Source: Bedellia somnulentella (Eukaryota; Arthropoda; Insecta; Lepidoptera; Bedelliidae). Taken from it: DNA of 64,000 nt. Position numbers and translations under genes: made by a program. This document shows, piece after piece, positions 37,401 to 44,200 of the stretch. The DNA lies in the NCBI GenBank assembly GCA_963576735.1, contig OY755170.1, positions 18,026,875 through 18,090,874 of the forward strand, in the 5' to 3' direction. Each line of letters opens with the position of its first letter. Position 1 is the stretch's first letter. The notes beneath the pieces are model-generated. The model was not told the origin of the DNA and ran no database searches. It saw nothing but the letters and a program-made list of their open reading frames with translations.

Positions 37401-37678
37401 TGGATTATTTTAGGTATTTATTGGTCTTATTAGCCTCACATGTCGTACTTCTAAGATTGAATAAATGCGTGAATATAACAAAAAGTGGCATATAGACTAA
37501 CAGTCGGGATAGACACACCTAAGTAATCTAACGGTTTCGCGGTTTTTTCCATTTGCCTACAAAATCCTACAAATAGCATGTGATTATTGAATAGAGTGAT
37601 GTTTATGCATCTATTACCCCTTTGCAATTCCTGTATAACAACAGAATCGTCATAGTCACTATTCTTAAACCATGCCAC
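19340..37678 (-). CDS. Tret1-like facilitated sugar transporter (SLC2/MFS), 13 exons
   Basis: A 12-TM major facilitator of the plasma membrane. In insects such proteins carry trehalose or hexoses, but the substrate here is inferred only. Exons run from E1 at 37561-37678 to E13 at 19340-19438. All introns are GT-AG, all junctions are in phase, and the exons sum to 1653 nt (550 aa), typical for the family. Family marks: GRRRA after TM2, VAEITQPHLRGALSA in the TM4-5 region, PESPHWLVSRNRKEDARK before the central loop, TYAVSIFQ in TM7, PWILIGE in TM10 and PETEGKTLNEIE after TM12. Odd points: NAKTKS follows GEVF where relatives usually have a P..VR motif, and E9 adds a 29-residue extracellular loop rich in N-glycosylation sequons. 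E1 is the least certain exon. Introns hold SINEs, an RTE, Helitrons and an antisense THAP relic. Confidence 0.88.
19505..19940 (+). repeat. interrupted SINE-1 copy
   Basis: Plus-orientation SINE-1 pieces at 19530-19580 (TACACCAATTAGTCTTTTCT) and 19855-19945 (CAAGCAAAACGTGGGCACTC). The intervening 270 bp include a tRNA-like segment at 19621-19690 on the minus strand with a perfect GGTTCGAACCC B box, probably another SINE head inserted into the first. Confidence 0.5.
20169..20417 (+). repeat. SINE-2, full-length reference copy
   Basis: 249 bp with a perfect 10-bp target duplication ATCTCTGGTG (20159-20168, 20418-20427). The head starts CTGTGTAGTGTCGGCTTAG. A B-box-like GGTTGGAGACC (one mismatch to consensus) lies mid-element. 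The 3' end TACCCCTTCTAGGGATTTAT, then AGCCGTGAGTATATGTATGT, resembles the RTE LINE tail. Confidence 0.82.
20600..20720 (-). CDS. transporter exon 12
   Basis: Acceptor CTTTACAG, donor CGT|GTAAGT. End of TM12 and VFYYILPETEGKTLNEIE, the C-terminal signature. Confidence 0.92.
20804..21182 (-). repeat. SINE-1, full-length copy
   Basis: tRNA-derived SINE. On the minus strand it has an A-box-like TAGCCCAGTGG and B-box GTTCAAATCCC, then the SINE-1 body, ending in TTATG-type repeats. Perfect 11-bp target duplication GTATTTTTCGT at 20793-20803 and 21183-21193. It sits in transporter intron 11, in the same orientation as the gene. Confidence 0.82.
21365..21605 (+). repeat. SINE-2 copy
   Basis: Head GCCGTGTATTGCCGGCTTAG, GGTTGGAGACC box and GTGAGTATATGTATGTA tail present; target duplication not clear. 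Confidence 0.75.
21606..22025 (-). repeat. probable LINE 3'-end repeat
   Basis: On the minus strand GCCAAAGTCCACCACGC, AGCCAGAACCGATGG and CTCCGAAGCC precede an AAATAAATATCTTTT-type tail, the look of a CR1/Jockey 3' end. A 129-codon plus-strand frame crosses it but is not a gene. Confidence 0.4.
22139..22284 (-). CDS. transporter exon 11
   Basis: Acceptor TCTCCAG, donor TG|GTAAGT. TM11 and most of TM12 (STAAGLSGAIGYIFGFLTNK and WGTYGLYSF). Confidence 0.9.
23001..23099 (-). CDS. transporter exon 10
   Basis: 33 codons from GHSYSWIPTTL through TM10 to LLPWILIGE, the conserved PWxxxGE of sugar transporters. Donor GAG|GTAAAA. Confidence 0.92.
23305..23442. mobile_element. 138-bp snap-back MITE, copy 2
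   Basis: Same family as 12165-12302 and the same length. TTA target duplication at 23302-23304 and 23443-23445. It lies in transporter intron 9. Confidence 0.78.
23783..23869 (-). CDS. transporter exon 9, glycosylation-rich loop
   Basis: 29 codons between GTTTTCAG and AAG|GTATAG, in phase with both neighbours. The peptide is wholly polar and holds sequons NET, NIT and NQT, placing it in the extracellular loop before TM10. Confidence 0.8.
24327..24420 (-). repeat. second RTE tail fragment
   Basis: Diverged copy of the terminal 90 bp (TTCCCATCGGGATAGGCAGA, then GACGCCGTTAGTTCC), adjacent to the 3' end of the larger copy. Confidence 0.5.
24450..25612 (-). pseudogene. RTE-type LINE, 5'-truncated, two frameshifts
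   Basis: Three consecutive minus-strand frames carry the C-terminal half of a reverse transcriptase: YCSFIDLEKAYDRV (motif A), GISRGVRQGCVASPWLFN (motif B), YADDQVLL (motif C), then the thumb and tail ending WRSIVSAYPNG. Frames change near 25270 and near 24782, so it is dead. The element is cut in the palm at about 25612. Its 3' end AACTAATGGCGTGAGTATAT is followed by ATGTA and AATA repeats. It lies in transporter intron 8. Many short tails across the window belong to this family. Confidence 0.82.
25725..25860 (-). repeat. diverged RTE fragment
   Basis: Weak similarity to the RTE segment read on plus as CTATGTGCC, CTCTTAACATT and ACGTCATCTT. Boundaries unclear. Confidence 0.3.
25907..26116 (-). 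CDS. transporter exon 8
   Basis: 70 codons, acceptor ATTCCAG, donor CAG|GTAAGT. Begins TYAVSIFQ (TM7 signature) and contains TM8 and TM9. Confidence 0.92.
26250..26400 (-). pseudogene. mariner-like transposase C-terminus relic
   Basis: On the minus strand the frame MEKCIRAQGEYFEKI and a few codons more, then TAA, matches the usual end of mariner transposases (KRxxKCIxxxGxYFE). The 3' flank toward 26250 resembles a mariner 3' end. The rest of the transposase is missing. Confidence 0.5.
26374..26650. repeat. 28-bp inverted repeat around an insertion
   Basis: ATTAATATTAGTATTGGTAT on the minus strand near 26375-26401 recurs on the plus strand at 26622-26650 with one or two changes. The 220 bp between are CA- and GC-richer than their surroundings. 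Confidence 0.4.
26869..27773 (-). mobile_element. 905-bp non-autonomous Helitron
   Basis: On the minus strand it starts TCAATACATAGTATAAAACA and ends CGTGCGAAGCCGGGGCGGGT, then CGCTAG. It lies between A (27774 on minus) and T (26868). No Rep/helicase reading frame. In transporter intron 7. Confidence 0.72.
27914..28272 (-). repeat. SINE-1 copy
   Basis: Full-length, diverged, with an 8-bp AATTATAT duplication at 27906-27913 and 28273-28280. In transporter intron 7. Confidence 0.75.
28470..28603 (-). CDS. transporter exon 7
   Basis: Acceptor TTCTTTCAG, donor CAG|GTAATA. Central cytoplasmic loop then TM7 start SFLVPYFLVSYAFFVGHFSG. Confidence 0.88.
29550..29640 (-). CDS. transporter exon 6
   Basis: Starts SVVWLRGW, the usual continuation after the PESPxWL motif, then the charged central loop ELRDIQELFDTNKK. 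Donor AAG|GTAAGA. Confidence 0.88.
30112..30195 (-). CDS. transporter exon 5
   Basis: 28 codons, acceptor TTTTTACAG, donor AAA|GTGAGT. End of TM6 and the signature PESPHWLVSRNRKEDARK. Confidence 0.9.
30236..30396. mobile_element. 161-bp TIR element
   Basis: Perfect terminal inverted repeats of about 26 bp including AAGGGGTCCCCCGAATAACG and its reverse complement. Interior AT-rich and non-coding. A target duplication could not be fixed, so the superfamily is open. In transporter intron 4. Confidence 0.65.
30627..30782 (-). CDS. transporter exon 4
   Basis: 52 codons in phase 0, acceptor ATTTGCAG, donor ACG|GTAAGC. Holds VLTYVAEITQPHLRGALSA and TM5-6. Confidence 0.9.
30890..31010 (-). repeat. 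diverged RTE fragment
   Basis: Plus-strand text CTCTATGTGACTAAGC, CTTAACATACCCTTTGCTAT and GATCGTCGGTCAC parallels the RTE copy at 24720-24790. Confidence 0.4.
31479..31681 (-). CDS. transporter exon 3
   Basis: Acceptor ATTTGCAG, donor CCG|GTACTT. Codes for TM2, the SPMGRRRAMQM loop and TM3 to TGLAGGLLEAP. Confidence 0.88.
31693..31845 (+). repeat. RTE 3' tail fragment
   Basis: GGCGTCCGAAGTGTGAAGGA, GATTGATGAATGTAGACGAA and CTGCCTACCCCAATA in order. It begins a few bases upstream of exon 3, in the transporter intron. Confidence 0.6.
32094..32341 (+). repeat. SINE-2 copy
   Basis: Complete from GCTGTGTAGTGCCGGCTTAG to GTGAGTATATGTATGT; TATTCC occurs on both sides as a possible short duplication. 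Confidence 0.75.
32364..32594 (-). mobile_element. Helitron-like fragment
   Basis: On the minus strand the 3' end reads CTCGTGCGAAGCTGCGCCGA, then TCCACTAG and T. The 5' TC end is missing or cut by the neighbouring element. Confidence 0.45.
32595..32825 (+). mobile_element. 231-bp non-autonomous Helitron
   Basis: Starts TCTATATCCTACTAATATTA after A and ends GAAGTCTGTCGGGTCAGCTAG before T. No coding. Confidence 0.65.
32893..33008 (+). repeat. RTE 3' tail fragment
   Basis: GAAGCAAGAGAGATTTGTCA, GATCGTGCAAACTGG and TAGTCTCTACCTACCC identify the family. Confidence 0.6.
33120..33224 (-). CDS. transporter exon 2
   Basis: Acceptor TTTATTTCAG, donor A|GTGAGT. Codes for YGMTLGFTTILIPAVRDP (TM1) and an extracellular loop ending STSEISWI. 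Confidence 0.85.
33753..34314 (+). pseudogene. THAP-domain gene relic, two exons, antisense in transporter intron 1
   Basis: Exon 1 (33753-33822) codes for MVGCSVLGCGSR and onward to EGLTF, the start of a C2CH THAP zinc finger with both N-terminal cysteines. A TGA follows at 33819 just before a GTGAGT donor. Exon 2 (34191-34314, acceptor CATTACAG) codes for FPKDPNLREKWIAATGRC, the conserved FP...W core. The Cys-x2-His-x2-F end is disrupted: after YKIL the expected residues appear only after a frame change. A polyadenylation AATAAA lies at 34383-34388. THAP domains bind DNA in host regulators and in P-like transposases; which this was cannot be told. The retained intron shows it is not a processed copy. 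Confidence 0.6.
34400..35600. other. AT-rich part of transporter intron 1
   Basis: No exon or bounded repeat recognised. Confidence 0.4.
35603..35900 (-). repeat. RTE 3' fragment, longer copy
   Basis: About 300 bp collinear with 24450-24780, with small deletions: CATATACTCACGCCATTAGTT, the CTTCATACCTCGGACGCC block and CTCTCAATTTACTCCGTGTG. Confidence 0.65.
36960..37285 (+). repeat. SINE-3, related tRNA-derived SINE
   Basis: A perfect B box GTTCGAATCC lies at 37029-37038. The body differs from SINE-1, but the 3' end (CCTCTGCCAACCCTACGTG, then TTATACGGCGTGAAAGTT) is the SINE-1 3' end. 5' limit approximate. Confidence 0.55.
37561..37678 (-). CDS. transporter exon 1 (candidate N-terminus)
   Basis: Codes for an acidic N-terminus (FKNSDYDDSVVIQEL) running into NNHMLFVGF, the start of TM1. 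It ends T|GTAGGC in the phase that E2 needs; joined, they give VGFCYGMTLGFTT, a plausible TM1. No in-frame ATG opens the segment. TG GCA TGG lies right after a TTAG acceptor-like site, so the ATG may be split with an upstream exon. Confidence 0.5.
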
Positions 37679-37713
37679 TAATCTGATACACGAACTATAA
37701 CTTTCATCACATA

Positions 37714-37966
37714 CATATACTCACGGCTATAAACCCCAACAAGGGGTAGCCAGAGCTAAGGAATTACAAATTCCTCAGCCACTTTTGGAAGTTAAGTGGG
37801 GAAAAGATGGTAATATAAAGGTTGTTGGTGATGGGTCTCCAACCGCATCGCCCAAAAATCCCTTAAAAGCCTTTAACAGTTTAAACACCGTTAGTCGCCT
37901 CTTACGTACACCCACCGGAAGAAATGGGGTAGTGCTATTCTAAGCCGACACTACACAGCAAATACA
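37714..37966 (-). repeat. SINE-2 between the two divergent genes
   Basis: 253 bp with a perfect 11-bp duplication TTCATCACATA (37703-37713, 37967-37977). It fills most of the gap between transporter exon 1 and the CUB/LDLa start codon. Confidence 0.82.
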
Positions 37967-38020
37967 TTCATCACATAGCGTAGCCATATGGTTTTATCTA
38001 TCGCGGTTGTAAAATGTGAA

Positions 38021-38224
38021 ATGACTTTAAAGTTTTTGCTATTTATTATTATACATTTATATTGTTTTAGAGGGTCTTGCTCCGGTGTATATCAGAGTCT
38101 ACAGACTAAGCATGGCGTGTTTTTGTATTACCAGCCGAGAGATATCACGGACGACTGTTTTACCTCCAGGACTTTGAAATATGAGTTGACTTATGGAATG
38201 GGGATGACGGACACCATCACATTG
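38021..38224 (+). CDS. CUB/LDLa gene exon 1
   Basis: 68 codons in phase 0, donor TTG|GTAAGT. Signal peptide, then VYQSLQTKHGVFLYYQPRD and ELTYGMGMTDTITL, which reads like the first strands of a CUB domain. An in-frame ATG at 37988 would add 11 residues; 38021 fits a signal peptide better. Confidence 0.62.
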
Positions 38225-41200
38225 GTAAGTAATCCATTGCCATTTTACTTTATTGCACATTACAAGCTCTTAACCGGCATTATGAAATAAACTTTAATTA
38301 AGAAAGTACTATAAAATTGGTGGTCTTCCCACTAAAAGCTGTCGCTTTTGACTACCTTTGTGTGTTAAGGTTAGGCGGGCAGTTTTTTTTCGTATAAAGC
38401 TATTAAAGATCATATGATTCATTAGCAATTTTATTCAGTAACTTTCCATTCCATGGAATGTTTGTTGTTTGTTGCCCCATGGCCTTCTAGAGACAATTTG
38501 GTAGAGAGGCCTTGTTAAACAATGTTCTCTTTTTGTGTGCGCTTTTTCTTACATAACTTTTTAACTCCTATCATCGGAGGTCCGAAAATATTTCACATAA
38601 CATTTAAAATCATAATGATCAGTCTTCATAAAAAATTGAAGTCATAAATATTGAAAAATATAATCATCGAAATTCATAATATCACTAATTATTATTATAC
38701 ACATTATATTATTATATTACATAACATCATTTATTTATTATACACTTTGTATTTAATAATATTTGTTTTAATATATTTGTATATACTAATGACCGACAGT
38801 ATCATAATTTCAATGAATAACTATAATATTCATAAATATATATTAGTCTAATATTGCACCTTAAATGCATGATTAATGCATATTTGCATGCATGCTTGCT
38901 TGTTTATCGTAGTAACGATATTATTAATAAAAATAATATGACCATTGAATGTTATGAGGAAAAAAATCTTGAAAAAAAATCTAGTTTTAAAAAGATTCTT
39001 GGTTGTAACAGTATTAATACAAAAAATGTGATACTAACTGTTGTGAATTCCGTTGGTAGTATTAAAAATATATGAATAAATAAAGTCTGAATAATAAAAT
39101 TATGAAGAGTGATTATTATGAACACAAATCGTTACTAAGACGACAAATATGATTTAGAATTTTATGTGAGCCAATATGGATCTTCTCTTTTAATTTAGTC
39201 GTATTTATTCTGACGTGAACATAATAATATCTTTCATACATGCATAGTTCACGTTGAGTTCTGTATGGAAAATAAGAATGACAATATTGTTACGACATCT
39301 GTTCGCAAGTAGGAGATAGGATTTGCCACTACTAGATAACAGATGGCGTTACTAGTATTCTAATAAGTAAAGGAATTACTAGATGTTTCTCGAATATCGA
39401 CTTTTCGAGAATGTGGTACTAGAACTTTCTGTAATATTCGCGTATTTGAGATTTGGCATATATAAAGAGCGACGCGTGCTACGGAGTCATTCGAGTGCGA
39501 AGAACTAAAGCGAGAACAAGCGAAATACTAGAGCGAAGAAATTAAATACGACAGTGCAGTGATATACGGATTACGGAAATAAGCTTAACGGTGTGGACAG
39601 TGTTACTATAACGGAGTAAATTAGTGTTGTTAATTAGTGCGAGTATCGATAGTTAATTATCGATAGTGTTTGTTGTGTTGTGTAAAGTGCGTTATTGGTC
39701 AATAAATATAATTACACCTTATTGCACGAAAGTGTGACTGGTATTTATCAAATTAAGAACCCGGTACGTAACAATTGGTGACAGAAGTGGATTTGAAGAT
39801 GCCAGTTATGCCGAAGGAAGACGGAAGAGAGGGTGTGAAGACACGCGCTCAGAAAGCCGCAGAGGGTGAGCAGCTGTCGGAAATGAGTTCATCGGTCACG
39901 AACCCTCGGAGTGACATTCCAGAGGAGACGTCCGCGGTGACTAACGCGCCGTCTACATCAACGGCGCCGGCGGCCGCAACTAATACTGACTTGACGATGA
40001 TAGTTGAAATGTTTCAAAGCATGCGTGAAGCACAACAAAGCATACAGGATGTTGTGAAAAACATACATTCGGAGGTACAGGATGTTAAAAAAAACATACA
40101 TTCGGAGGTACAGGGTGTTGTGAAACAAGAAGTTCGTGAGTTGCGCGAGGAACAGCAAACTAAGTTCTCACAAGTTCTCACTGCGGTCAATGAAGTCAGT
40201 GGTCGGGTGGTTACTGTGGAAAAAGACGTAGAGCAGATGAAGGAGCAGGTAACCACTATTGAGAAAGATATCGATGACATGAAGACCGACTTCCGCGGAA
40301 TGGAGAAAAGGGTTCTGCAGCTTGAATCACGACCGGTCAAGGTTGTCTCCGGTGAGAATGTAGTAGCTGTCCATGGTCCTCGTGTGAAGGTTCCTCCCTA
40401 CGACGGAACAACATCCTGGTCGGCGTATAGACATCAGTTCCAGACTGTTGCGGCTGCCAATGGTTGGACTGATGAACAGTGTTTGACTGCACTGACGGTG
40501 GCGCTCCGAGGTCAAGCACTGTCAGTAATAGAGGCGCTGCCGACTCCGAGTGGTGGTTTCAAGGACCTGCTGGATGCGTTGGAGTCTCGCTATGGAGAGC
40601 GACACCTGGAGCACGTGTTCCGCGCTCAGCTGCGTGATAGGGTCCAGCGTTCCGGAGAGGGACTTCAGCAGTGGGCCCTTGAAATCGAGAAGCTCGTCCG
40701 CAAGGCCTATCCCAGTGTAGATCCGAAGACGGTGGAAATGAACCTGGTGCAAGCATTCGTCGACGGCATCAGAGATATCGAAGTGAGAACAGCGGTGAGA
40801 CTTCAACACCACACGTCTCTCAAGGATGCCTTGGCGAACGCTCTAGAAGTTGAAGCTTGCCGCCAGGATACGCGCCAAACTCATCGACTTCGTGAGATTG
40901 CGGAAGCAAATGAGGACGTCAAGGTCATTAAAGCACCCGTCGGAAGGAGTACTGGACCGATTTGTTATGGCTGCGGGAAAAGGGGCCATTTGAGATTAAG
41001 TTGCCCGCTGAGGAAGGAAGAAAAGAGGCAGGCAGAGGCTCCTGCCGCAAACGTCCAGGGAAACGAGCATTAGCCAGGACCGGGGGGCAGGTGCTGGCTA
41101 GAGAGGAGAAAGCCCCGACAATGACCATCTCACAAGCCTGTAACGGGAACAGTTTGGTGATATTGGGCTGTGTCAATGATCAAGACTGTAAACATTGCAG

Positions 41201-44200
41201 GAAGCAAGAGTCGAAGGAGGAGGTCGTGAAAGTGACTCGAATTTGTCCATTGGATGGATGGGAAACAGAAGCTATGCAGAAGGCCCAAGAAGAAGATGAG
41301 AACCTCAGACCCATCATGAAATGGAAGAAGGAAAAACACGATCAACCGGCTTGGAGTGAAGTAGCGTCCACAGGAGTGAGTACGAAAGCTTACTGGGCGC
41401 AATGGAACAGCCTGGTTCTGATCAATGGTCTACTGTACCGGAGGTGGGAGAAACCCAACGGTAAAGAAGAGCACCTACAATTGGTCGTGCCCAGAGCCAA
41501 GGTTAAAGATGTACTGCGGGAAACACATGACGGTGTTTCGGGCGGGCATCTTGGGGTAAATCGTACGTTGCAGAAGGTTCGTGCGAAGTTTTACTGGCTT
41601 CATTGTAGGGACGACGTACAGGACTGGTGCCGGAAATGTACAACGTGTGCCGCGGTGAAAGGTCCGCAGACCCGGAGTAGAGGGGGATTACGGTTGTACA
41701 ATGTGGGAGCTCCCTGGGAGAGGATTGCCGTTGATGTGGCTGGACCGTTTCCACAATCAGAGTCCGGAAATAAATATTTCATGGTGGTGATGGATTACTT
41801 CACTAAGTGGCCTGAAGTGTTTGCCATACCCAATCAAGAAGCAATAACTGTGGCTACAAAACTGGTTGAGGAAGTGATCTGTCGATTTGGCGTGCCCCTG
41901 GAGATACACTCTGACCAGGGAAGAAATTTTGAGTCACAAGTATTTCAAGAGGTGTGCAAACTGCTTGGAATGCATAAAACCAGGACGACGCCATATCATC
42001 CTCAGTCAGATGGAATGGTGGAGAGGTTCAACCAAACACTGGAGAGACAGTTGGCGAAGATGGTTGAAAAACATCAGAAGGACTGGGACAAACACATTCC
42101 ATTATTTTTACTGTCTTACCGGTCAGCTGTTCACGAAAGCACGAAGGAAACACCTGCTTTCGTCAATTTCGGAAGAGAGCTACGATTGCCTGTAGATTTG
42201 TTGACAGGAGGGTCACCAGATGAGCCGCAGAGTGTAACTGAATATGTAAGCGATTTGAGGGAAAGAATGCAAGATGTACATTCCCTAGTGCGTGAAAATG
42301 GTTTACATGCTAGTGAAAAGATGAAAACCAGATATGACCGTAAAGCTAACACGCCGCGTTTCGAAGAGGGTATGCTCGTCTGGTTACACAATCCAACTCG
42401 CCAGAAAGGGAAGTCCCCTAAGTTACAAAATAGGTGGGAAGGACCGTACAAGGTGGTCACTAGAATAAACGATGTAACGTACAGAATTCAACGCCAACCT
42501 AGAGGGGCTTGGAAAATAGTTCACATCGATCGACTTGCGAAGTACCATGGAAGCAATAATACTCGGGACGAGTATTAATGTAAGGAGGGGGTAATGTTAC
42601 GACATCTGTTCGCAAGTAGGAGATAGGATTTGCCACTACTAGATAACAGATGGCGTTACTAGTATTCTAATAAGTAAAGGAATTACTAGATGTTTCTCGA
42701 ATATCGACTTTTCGAGAATGTGGTACTAGAACTTTCTGTAATATTCGCGTATTTGAGATTTGGCATATATAAAGAGCGACGCGTGCTACGGAGTCATTCG
42801 AGTGCGAAGAACTAAAGCGAGAACAAGCGAAATACTAGAGCGAAGAAATTAAATACGACAGTGCAGTGATATACGGATTACGGAAATAAGCTTAACGGTG
42901 TGGACAGTGTTACTATAACGGAGTAAATTAGTGTTGTTAATTAGTGCGAGTATCGATAGTTAATTATCGATAGTGTTTGTTGTGTTGTGTAAAGTGCGTT
43001 ATTGGTCAATAAATATAATTACACCTTATTGCACGAAAGTGTGACTGGTATTTATCAAATTAAGAACCCGGTACGTAACAATATGTTTTGTTATGTCAGT
43101 ACTAATTATAACAACTGTGAGTGAGGAATTCCAACAAAAAATATTGACTTATTCAACCATACTATTTTATAAATACTACCACCAACCTCCCACAAACTGT
43201 TGTTACAATACAAGTTCCCTAATATAATTTATTTTCTAATCTTTAATATACATGTACTATTTCCGACCCGTATCACAATTCAATTTATATTTTTCTAAAA
43301 TATTATGTAGGTACGATTGAAATAAATGTTTTACAGCGATTTTATGTGTGTTTCATGTAAGATTTCTAAACAAGAAATGAGATGTATAATAAAACTTGGG
43401 CTATGGTGTATTCCTTACCTTATTGCAATCAATTACCACATTCAAAATATATGTAAACACAACTTTTACATATATATATATATATATATATATACTCACG
43501 CCTATAAATCCCTAAAATGAGAAATTCCTTAGCCACTTTTGAAAGTTGAGTGGGGAAAGTTCACTTTCCCCATTTTATCACTTGGCCCGAAAATCACTTT
43601 AGAAGCCATTATACCCTTAGTTTCCTCCAACGATCACTCAACGGTAGAAATGGAATCTAAGCCGGCGCTACACATCCTTTACCCCACATATATCCCAACC
43701 ACAGAAGAATTAGGTCTTCATTTAGCCAACTTTGTGTACCCACGTGATAGGCGCACCTCACTACGAAACTACTTCTTAACCATACACTCTTATGGACAGA
43801 TTTTGCGCATCGATATGCTGGATAGTTACAGATGTGTCATGGATATCGTCACAGAAGAGCATAACATCCTTTTAGTGGTGGTTAGGTTTCCAACTACGAT
43901 TGATGAATATTGCCCGCGGAACCCACAAACCTTAACTTTCAAGAAAAATGGAGAATATTTTCCGATTTGTGATTTCTTTAAAATAAGTGCAGGTATTTTA
44001 TCAATTATATTGTCAGACCATTTAAAAATGATAAATATTATATATTTTCAAATTACGGAATTTCAGACATAATGCTTAGAGCTTCTTCGTTCCTTTAGTG
44101 TGAGAATGCAGTTCAAGGCCATGACACTCAGTACCGATAACATACATACATATACTCACGGCTATAAATCCCAGGAAGGGGTAGCCAGAGCTAAAGAATT

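Larger units (their letters stand above)
39288..43080 (+). mobile_element. Ty3/gypsy LTR retrotransposon, RT-deleted, recent
   Basis: 3793 bp with two 486-bp LTRs (39288-39773, 42595-43080) that I read as identical, TG...CA ends, and a 4-bp ATAT duplication at 39284-39287 and 43081-43084. The order is gag, then a pol remnant with integrase. Protease core, reverse transcriptase and RNase H are missing. PBS and polypurine tract are in place. The Gag-Pol order and the GPY/F tail on integrase place it in Ty3/gypsy; no envelope gene is present. It is in an intron of the CUB/LDLa gene, in sense orientation. Confidence 0.9.

Noticed and set aside
38460..38530. 10-nt exon between CTTCTAG and GTAGAG
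   Set aside because: Fits the phase need of the CUB/LDLa gene, but too short and too weak at the donor; the 43337 microexon fits better.
40014..40812. Antisense ORFs over gag
   Set aside because: Mirror frames of a real coding region without motifs.
43539..43704. Coding start at 43539 for the 177-codon frame
   Set aside because: The first 135 bp are a decayed SINE-2; only the later part behaves as an exon.
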